Below are positions 1 to 3,729 of a DNA stretch of 5,504 bases, piece by piece. The translations under genes and the position numbers were made by a program. Source of the DNA: JBAVQS01 sp049694275 (GTDB taxonomy: Bacteria > Chloroflexota > Anaerolineae > UBA4142 > SHND01). The stretch is taken from NCBI GenBank assembly GCA_049694275.1, contig JBAVQS010000401.1, positions 1-5,504 on the forward strand. The letters are read 5' to 3'. How positions within the stretch are numbered: the stretch's first letter is position 1; every line of letters begins with the position of its first letter. The notes beneath the pieces were generated by a model that ran no database searches, was not told where the DNA came from, and saw only the letters and a program-made list of their open reading frames with translations.

Positions 1-1323
1 GCGCGGCTGGATACGCTCGATCCGAATGCTCCCTGGCAAGTCCTCGCCGCAAACCGGGCCGGCGCAGGCGCATCCCGGCCGGCCGGGCCTCCGCTCAAAA
101 GCTGGAGCATCGATCCCCACGCTGGACCAGATGAGTATCGCCAACTGGCGGTCTCCATTGATGCGTTATCTCCGGGCCTCTATCGGCTCACCCTGAGCGC
201 GCCCGAGACAAATCCCGAATACAGGGTAGTGGAGGTCACCCGCACAGCCCTGACTATCAAGCGCGGCAGCGACTCGGCGCTGGTCTGGGCGACGAGCATG
301 CTGAACGGGCAGCCTGTTCCCGGAATGGCGCTATCGTTGTACGATGACCAGGGCGGTCAGATCGGCCGGGGGCAAACAGACAACCAGGGGATATTGGAGG
401 CACACCTGACCACACAGCCTGCCACTTTGTATGTCGCCGCGACGGATTCGCGGGATTTTGCATTCGCCGCAGACACCTGGCAGGACGGGATCGAGCCGTG
501 GCAGTGGCCCGAGTTATCACACGCCGATGGAATCGCGCCAGCCATGAGCCCCACCCCAACCCTCTCCATCCGGTTCGACCCGAATCCCGCCATCGGGAGC
601 AAGGGGCAACGGATGCAGTTCCACATCCAGACGCTCGACCTGCGCGGAGGCCCGGTCCCCCGGACGGCGCTCGATTACAGCATTCAGCACCTGGTATGGA
701 ACTGCGGCATCGAAAAGGATGATCGCGGGCGACAGTTGTACCGGTGCGCTGAAAAACGGGAGGCCGTCGCCCAGGGCAAGCTCAGGACCGATGCCGGCGG
801 CGCGTATGACCTTGCCCTGACGCCCGCACACGGCGGCGAATATATGCTGACCGTCCAGGGGCAGGACGCTCGCGGCAACCCCGTGACCGGCCAGCACGCG
901 GTGTGGGTGACGGCCGCGGATGAAAACGTATCCTGGCCACTGGAACAGGCCCGCCGTATCCATCTCGTCGCCGATCAGGCGAACTATAGCCCCGGCGATA
1001 CAGCGCGTCTCCTGGTGCAGTCCCCTTACCCACGAGCGACCGCGCTGGTGACGGTCGAGCGCGACCAGGTCCTCTGGCATCAGGTCATTGCGCTGGAATC
1101 GAACAGCGCGTTGATTGCCGTGCCTATCCAGGCCGCGTACACGCCCAATGTGTACGTGAGCGTGGTATTAATTCCACCGGATGCGACGGCATCCTTCCGT
1201 GTGGGGTACGTCGAGCTGCCGGTTAGCCTGGGGAACGCCGCCACCCCATCCGGGGCATCACCCATCGAGCTCCAGGTGCATACGGCATCCAGTATGACGC
1301 TCAACGCAAGACTCCCCAACTAG
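1..1323 (+). CDS. Bacterial alpha-2-macroglobulin-like protein, N-terminal/MG-domain fragment (5' end outside window, 3' end prematurely terminated)
   Basis: The frame is open from base 1 to the TAG at 1321-1323, giving 440 visible residues; a GTG at 229 is internal and not the true start. Bacterial alpha-2-macroglobulins are large envelope proteins that trap proteases. Family-like stretches are an extended macroglobulin-type beta domain (SALVWATSMLNGQPVPG, about residues 92-108, then TDNQG at 126-130), a Trp-rich turn (about 154-170), GGEYMLTVQGQDARGN (278-293), ADQANYSPGDTARLLVQSP (324-342) and PNVYVSVVLI (382-391). These match the usual order of the middle MG domains. Homologues normally run to well over 1,400 residues with a bait region, a thioester domain (CGEQ in many members) and a receptor-like C-terminus; none of that follows here. 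The last codons (L-P-N-stop) lie in the left arm of the palindrome at 1310-1463, so the gene is probably truncated and may be a pseudogene. Family assignment is fairly secure; function of this shortened form is unknown. Confidence 0.72.
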   Translation, partial: ARLDTLDPNAPWQVLAANRAGAGASRPAGPPLKSWSIDPHAGPDEYRQLAVSIDALSPGLYRLTLSAPETNPEYRVVEVTRTALTIKRGSDSALVWATSMLNGQPVPGMALSLYDDQGGQIGRGQTDNQGILEAHLTTQPATLYVAATDSRDFAFAADTWQDGIEPWQWPELSHADGIAPAMSPTPTLSIRFDPNPAIGSKGQRMQFHIQTLDLRGGPVPRTALDYSIQHLVWNCGIEKDDRGRQLYRCAEKREAVAQGKLRTDAGGAYDLALTPAHGGEYMLTVQGQDARGNPVTGQHAVWVTAADENVSWPLEQARRIHLVADQANYSPGDTARLLVQSPYPRATALVTVERDQVLWHQVIALESNSALIAVPIQAAYTPNVYVSVVLIPPDATASFRVGYVELPVSLGNAATPSGASPIELQVHTASSMTLNARLPN

Positions 1324-1463
1324 AGCGAATTCCAATTCCATTTACGGTCTGGTCGTAGGGGCAGCGCCTTGTGCCTGCCCAAGCCGAGGGCAACCACAAG
1401 GGATTGCCCCTACGCCGATGTCTTAAAGCCACGTGGAATTCGCTCTAGCGCAGTTGGGGAGTC
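1310..1463. repeat. 154-bp long imperfect palindrome (MITE/REP-like element) between convergent genes
   Basis: The left arm is GACTCCCCAAC (1310-1320) followed directly by TAGAGCGAATTCC (1321-1333). The right arm is the exact inverse, GGAATTCGCTCTA (1435-1447) and GTTGGGGAGTC (1453-1463), with a 5-base GCGCA between its two parts. That makes 24 paired bases with one 5-nt bulge. A second inverted repeat is nested inside: CGTAGGGGCA (1354-1363) against TGCCCCTACG (1405-1414), and the innermost CCTTGTG (1367-1373) and TGCCC (1376-1380) pair with CACAAGG (1395-1401) and GGGCA (1388-1392). The intervening flanks are still partly complementary, so the whole block is palindromic. No transposase is encoded and I see no clear target-site duplication. 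A non-autonomous mobile palindrome or a REP-type element fits. The stop codon of the upstream gene is inside it. Confidence 0.7.
1354..1414. terminator. Candidate bidirectional terminator hairpin between convergent genes
   Basis: The nested stem CGTAGGGGCA / TGCCCCTACG, with further inner pairing and a short loop near 1381-1387, lies between the + gene ending at 1323 and the - gene ending at 1471. A hairpin between two converging 3' ends is well placed to stop transcription from both sides. There is no U-rich tract after either side, so it is not a canonical intrinsic terminator. Its role may be only that of a repeat. Confidence 0.35.
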
Positions 1464-1470
1464 CAGTCTA

Positions 1471-2763
1471 TCAAGGCGTAAGGTGCGTGTACCAGATATT
1501 GCCGGGGCCGGTCCAGTTGGGCCCCTCCCCCCAGACCGCGTGCGTGTTTCCCCGGTCGTCCACGCCCATCTCAAAGTAATCCCCATATGGAAAGGCAAAT
1601 CCGGTCGCACTGAGGTAAGGATAACCCTGCACATAGCTGGAGAGCAGGGTCTCACCCGACCAGGTCACGCCGCCGTCCGCGCTGGTCCGGTAATTCACGT
1701 TCCACATTGAATTGTTCCGGTTATCCATCCAGGCGATGCGGACATTGCCCGCGCCTCCCGATACGATCACCGGAAAAGCATGGCCCGTGCCGGCCGGCGC
1801 GAGCGATACGTCGAGCCGCGGGGTCCAGGTGGCGCCCCCATCCGTCGAGCGCGCAAAATACATCTGCTCGGGGCCCCGGTCCACAGTGCCCGCGTTCCAG
1901 AGGGCATAGAGCGTATCATTGGCGTCGACCGTCACGACAATCTGCGCCCCCAGAAACGCCCCCTCACAGCGGTAGGCCGAACAATCGGGCGGAGCGGCGC
2001 TCGTGTCCAGCAGCGTGCCGGTCCACGTCTGCCCGCCATCCATTGATTTGCTGATATAGAGACTCACCGGCCCCTGGGCGTTCCCACTCCGCGAATATCC
2101 CGCCCAGGCGAAATAGACATTCCCGCGCGAATCGATTGCTCCGCCACCGGCGAGCGAGAGGCCGAAATTATTACTCTGCCGGACGGGCAAAGGGGTAAAG
2201 GTTGCCCCGCCATCATGGGAGGTGGCGACGTACAGCTTTTGCTGGTGATCGAATGCGACATAGACATCGCGACCACGCACCGCGAGAATGGGCTTGTCGG
2301 TCCCCGCGTTCGTGCTGTCGGCCACGACAGGGGCAGTCCACGTCTGCCCATAGTCCGTGGATTTGAGGACCACCGTATCGCTCTTGTTGTTCTGCAGCCA
2401 GGCCGCATAGACCGTCTTGCCGTCGACCGGGTCAACCACAATCTGCATATCGACCTGGTAAGCGCCGAGCGGGTCTGGCGTCATCACGCGCGGCGCGCTC
2501 CAGGTCTGGCCCCGATCCGCGCTGATCTGAAGGACGGCGGTTGGACTGGGGCAGGCCGCACAATCCGGCGTTCCACCGTAATGCGGCCAGAGGACATAGA
2601 CATGCCCGGAGCGATCAGCGGCGATGGAGGGTTCCCAATCATCGCCGCCCGAATAGCCCAGACGCGTCTGACCGAGCCGCTGGGCGCTGGCGGTCAGGGA
2701 GAACACCAGGAACAGCACAAGATTAAACAGGACAATCCCGATGATTCGTCGTTGCACTTTCAT
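1471..2763 (-). CDS. Secreted BNR/Asp-box (sialidase-like) beta-propeller protein
   Basis: This 430-residue protein has a classic signal peptide: basic MKVQRR, a hydrophobic core, then cleavage likely after ASA at 27 before Q28. The mature part carries six Asp-boxes (S-x-D-x-G-x-T-W/F) at about residues 81-88, 135-142, 182-189, 240-247, 306-313 and 361-368. Each is preceded or followed by a recurring G-x-VY-x-AW type strand, including AWMDNRN near 344-350 and the terminal HAVWGE. This is the signature of a six- or seven-bladed sialidase-type beta-propeller. No (F/Y)RIP motif or obvious arginine triad is visible, so enzymatic sialidase activity is not supported and a binding or unknown role is equally likely. 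Two loops carry paired cysteines (68/71 and 261/266), suggesting disulfides outside the cytoplasm. The ATG at 2761-2763 is chosen because of the ideal Shine-Dalgarno just upstream and the signal peptide. It is monocistronic, with its own promoter. Confidence 0.88.
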   Translation of the reverse strand: MKVQRRIIGIVLFNLVLFLVFSLTASAQRLGQTRLGYSGGDDWEPSIAADRSGHVYVLWPHYGGTPDCAACPSPTAVLQISADRGQTWSAPRVMTPDPLGAYQVDMQIVVDPVDGKTVYAAWLQNNKSDTVVLKSTDYGQTWTAPVVADSTNAGTDKPILAVRGRDVYVAFDHQQKLYVATSHDGGATFTPLPVRQSNNFGLSLAGGGAIDSRGNVYFAWAGYSRSGNAQGPVSLYISKSMDGGQTWTGTLLDTSAAPPDCSAYRCEGAFLGAQIVVTVDANDTLYALWNAGTVDRGPEQMYFARSTDGGATWTPRLDVSLAPAGTGHAFPVIVSGGAGNVRIAWMDNRNNSMWNVNYRTSADGGVTWSGETLLSSYVQGYPYLSATGFAFPYGDYFEMGVDDRGNTHAVWGEGPNWTGPGNIWYTHLTP

Positions 2764-2768
2764 GGTCT

Positions 2769-2794
2769 ACCTCCTTTCCAATGGAGGGGAAAGG
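2769..2794 (-). promoter_or_regulatory. Strong Shine-Dalgarno overlapped by a leader hairpin
   Basis: On the minus strand AAAGGAGGT (2777-2769) precedes the ATG by 5 nt, an ideal ribosome binding site. The same region forms a perfect 7-bp stem: CCTTTCC (minus strand 2794-2788), an 8-nt loop, then GGAAAGG (2779-2773). The 3' arm of the stem contains most of the Shine-Dalgarno. The structure is seen in the sequence; that it dampens or regulates translation of the propeller gene is inference. Confidence 0.5.
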
Positions 2795-2853
2795 GGCCGC
2801 TGAATACAAAATCACAAGCCGATATTGATTAAACGCTTATTCTTCGGCTAACG

Positions 2854-2866
2854 ATACTATCAGTAT
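2854..2866. promoter_or_regulatory. Small dyad over the -10/start site (possible operator)
   Basis: ATACT-ATC-AGTAT is a perfect 5-3-5 inverted repeat overlapping the -10 hexamer and predicted transcription start of the propeller gene. The position suits a repressor site, but the arms are short and half of the dyad is simply the -10 element, so chance is possible. Confidence 0.25.
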
Positions 2867-2890
2867 AGGTCGCCGGGTTGGCATTGTCAA
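2862..2890 (-). promoter_or_regulatory. Sigma-70-type promoter for the beta-propeller gene
   Basis: Read on the minus strand, TTGACA (2890-2885) is followed by exactly 17 bases and then TATACT (2867-2862). This is a consensus -35, ideal spacing and a one-mismatch -10. The predicted start is near 2855, giving a leader of about 90 nt before the ATG at 2763. The neighbouring gene on the same strand ends at 2914, so this promoter makes the propeller gene independent of it. Confidence 0.72.
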
Positions 2891-2913
2891 CCGCCACATG
2901 ACGGAAAGAGATG

Positions 2914-3471
2914 TCAGGTATCAATTATCGAGCGAAACTCGCTTTTCAGGATGCCGTAGGTCACGAGGTCCTCGTAGCGTTCCCCCTTTTTGACATGCTC
3001 TCTCAGACAGCCCTCGTATTTCATCCCCGCCTTTTCCATGACCCGCCCCGAAGCCGGGTTGCGCGCGAAATGTTGGGCATAGATGCGATGGAGCGCCAAT
3101 TTCTCAAACCCATACCGGACCAGCGCCCGCGCCGCTTCTGTCGTATAACCGTGATTCCAGTAAGGCTCGCCAAGCCAGTAGCCCATCTCGGCGCTGTCGT
3201 TCTCCAGATGCAAGCCAAGACTGATTCCACCGAGCAGCAAATGATCCGCGCGGCGCTCGATGGCGAGGGTCAGGCTCAGCCCCTCTTCAAAGTTGATGGG
3301 GTGCCGGCTGATCCACTCGGCGGCAAGCCCATCGGGATAGGGATGGGGAATGTGCAGCGTCGTATCGGCAATGGCCGCCGCGCCGGCCAACGTCTGGACG
3401 CGCGGCGCATCGGCCCGGTTAAAGGGGCGAAGGCGCAAACGCTCGGTATCAAGCTCCGGGATGGGTGTCAT
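2914..3471 (-). CDS. GNAT-family N-acetyltransferase, RimJ/RimL type
   Basis: The 185-residue product begins MTPIPELDTERLRLRPF, the typical opening of RimJ/RimL-like acetyltransferases, which move an acetyl group from acetyl-CoA to an amine on a protein N-terminus or small molecule in the cytoplasm. Visible family features are TERLRLRP (9-16), the strand AEMGYWLG (94-101), the acetyl-CoA pyrophosphate-binding loop PYWNHGYTTEA (103-113) and the C-terminal N138-P-A-S-x-x-V-x-E-K-x-G-M block (138-150). Length is normal for the family. The frame stays open upstream to 3678, but that extension reads into a palindromic repeat and lacks family similarity. The ATG at 3471 fits both the conserved N-terminus and a promoter just upstream. 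Only a weak AGG (about 3483-3481) serves as ribosome binding site. Substrate cannot be deduced; the nearby genes give no hint. Confidence 0.9.
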   Translation of the reverse strand: MTPIPELDTERLRLRPFNRADAPRVQTLAGAAAIADTTLHIPHPYPDGLAAEWISRHPINFEEGLSLTLAIERRADHLLLGGISLGLHLENDSAEMGYWLGEPYWNHGYTTEAARALVRYGFEKLALHRIYAQHFARNPASGRVMEKAGMKYEGCLREHVKKGERYEDLVTYGILKSEFRSIIDT

Positions 3472-3505
3472 AGGGCAGAACCTGTTTTTTGATTTCTCCG
3501 AGAGG

Positions 3506-3533
3506 AGTATAATACCAAATATGACAACGTCAA
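3506..3533 (-). promoter_or_regulatory. Promoter for the GNAT acetyltransferase gene
   Basis: On the minus strand TTGACG (3533-3528), a 16-base spacer and TATACT (3511-3506) form a good sigma-70-like promoter. The predicted start is near 3499, leaving a leader of about 28 nt before the ATG at 3471. This placement supports 3471 as the true start over longer in-frame versions. Confidence 0.6.
3508..3513 (+). promoter_or_regulatory. Possible -10 element (TATAAT) for the lipoprotein gene
   Basis: A consensus TATAAT lies on the plus strand, overlapping the minus-strand -10 of the acetyltransferase gene. The appropriately spaced -35 position is only a T-rich run (around 3485-3491), so support is weak. 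If used, it would give a leader of about 210 nt containing the whole palindromic element. No better promoter is visible closer to the lipoprotein start. Confidence 0.25.
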
Positions 3534-3536
3534 AGG

Positions 3537-3704
3537 GGTTCCCTGTTTCTGACACGGCGATTGCAAAGTCGCGTCTGTCATTGCGAGGAACGCCTTTCGC
3601 GACGAAGCAATCCCGCCTACGCCAGGGAGATTGCTTCGCAAAAACGGCTCGCAATGACAGTGTCAATCGACTTTGCAATCGCCCTGCTGTTTCTGACGGG
3701 AACC
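3537..3704. repeat. Interrupted hairpin GGTTCCC / GGGAACC flanking the element
   Basis: GGTTCCC (3537-3543) and GGGAACC (3698-3704) are exact inverse copies immediately outside the element. Removing the element and one copy of the direct repeat leaves a 7-bp stem with the 10-nt loop TGTTTCTGAC. The reconstruction implies the element landed in the loop of a pre-existing hairpin. Confidence 0.55.
3543..3697. mobile_element. MITE-like palindromic element with flanking direct repeats
   Basis: A direct repeat CTGTTTCTGAC occurs at 3543-3553 and 3687-3697, as expected of a target-site duplication of 10-11 bp. Just inside are inverted termini, CACGGCGATTGCAAAGTCG (3553-3571) and the inverse of CAGGGCGATTGCAAAGTCG (3668-3686), 19 bp with one mismatch. 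Deeper inverted repeats are CTGTCATTGCGAG (3575-3587) against 3648-3660 and CGAAGCAATC (3603-3612) against GATTGCTTCG (3629-3638). No protein is encoded. This is a non-autonomous element lacking a transposase. It lies in the divergent gap between the acetyltransferase and the lipoprotein. The long duration of insertion duplication compares with IS families giving about 9-12 bp duplications, but the parent transposon is unknown. Confidence 0.72.
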
Positions 3705-3719
3705 AACAAAAAGACGATC

Positions 3720-3725
3720 AAGGAG
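3720..3725 (+). promoter_or_regulatory. Shine-Dalgarno of the lipoprotein gene
   Basis: AAGGAG sits 4 nt before the ATG at 3730 and downstream of an in-frame TGA at 3694-3696, which fixes this ATG as the start of the lipoprotein reading frame. Confidence 0.75.
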
Positions 3726-3729
3726 AAAG

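Noticed and set aside
517..1080. Minus-strand 187-residue open frame
   Set aside because: It is a shadow of the macroglobulin-like gene in GC-rich sequence; no motif or ribosome binding site supports it.
1354..1414. Possible tRNA or structured RNA in the 1324-1470 gap
   Set aside because: The pairing is a simple nested palindrome without cloverleaf arms or conserved tRNA bases; a repeat or terminator explains it.
2215..2832. Plus-strand 205-residue open frame opposite the propeller gene
   Set aside because: It is antisense to a clearly patterned Asp-box protein and reads through its promoter; no recognisable motif.
3472..3678. In-frame N-terminal extension of the acetyltransferase (would give 254 residues)
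   Set aside because: The extension is encoded by the mobile palindrome and crosses the likely promoter at 3506-3533. The family-typical N-terminus starts at the ATG at 3471.
3553..3686. CRISPR-like array
   Set aside because: The repeats are inverted and nested, not regularly spaced direct repeats with unique spacers.
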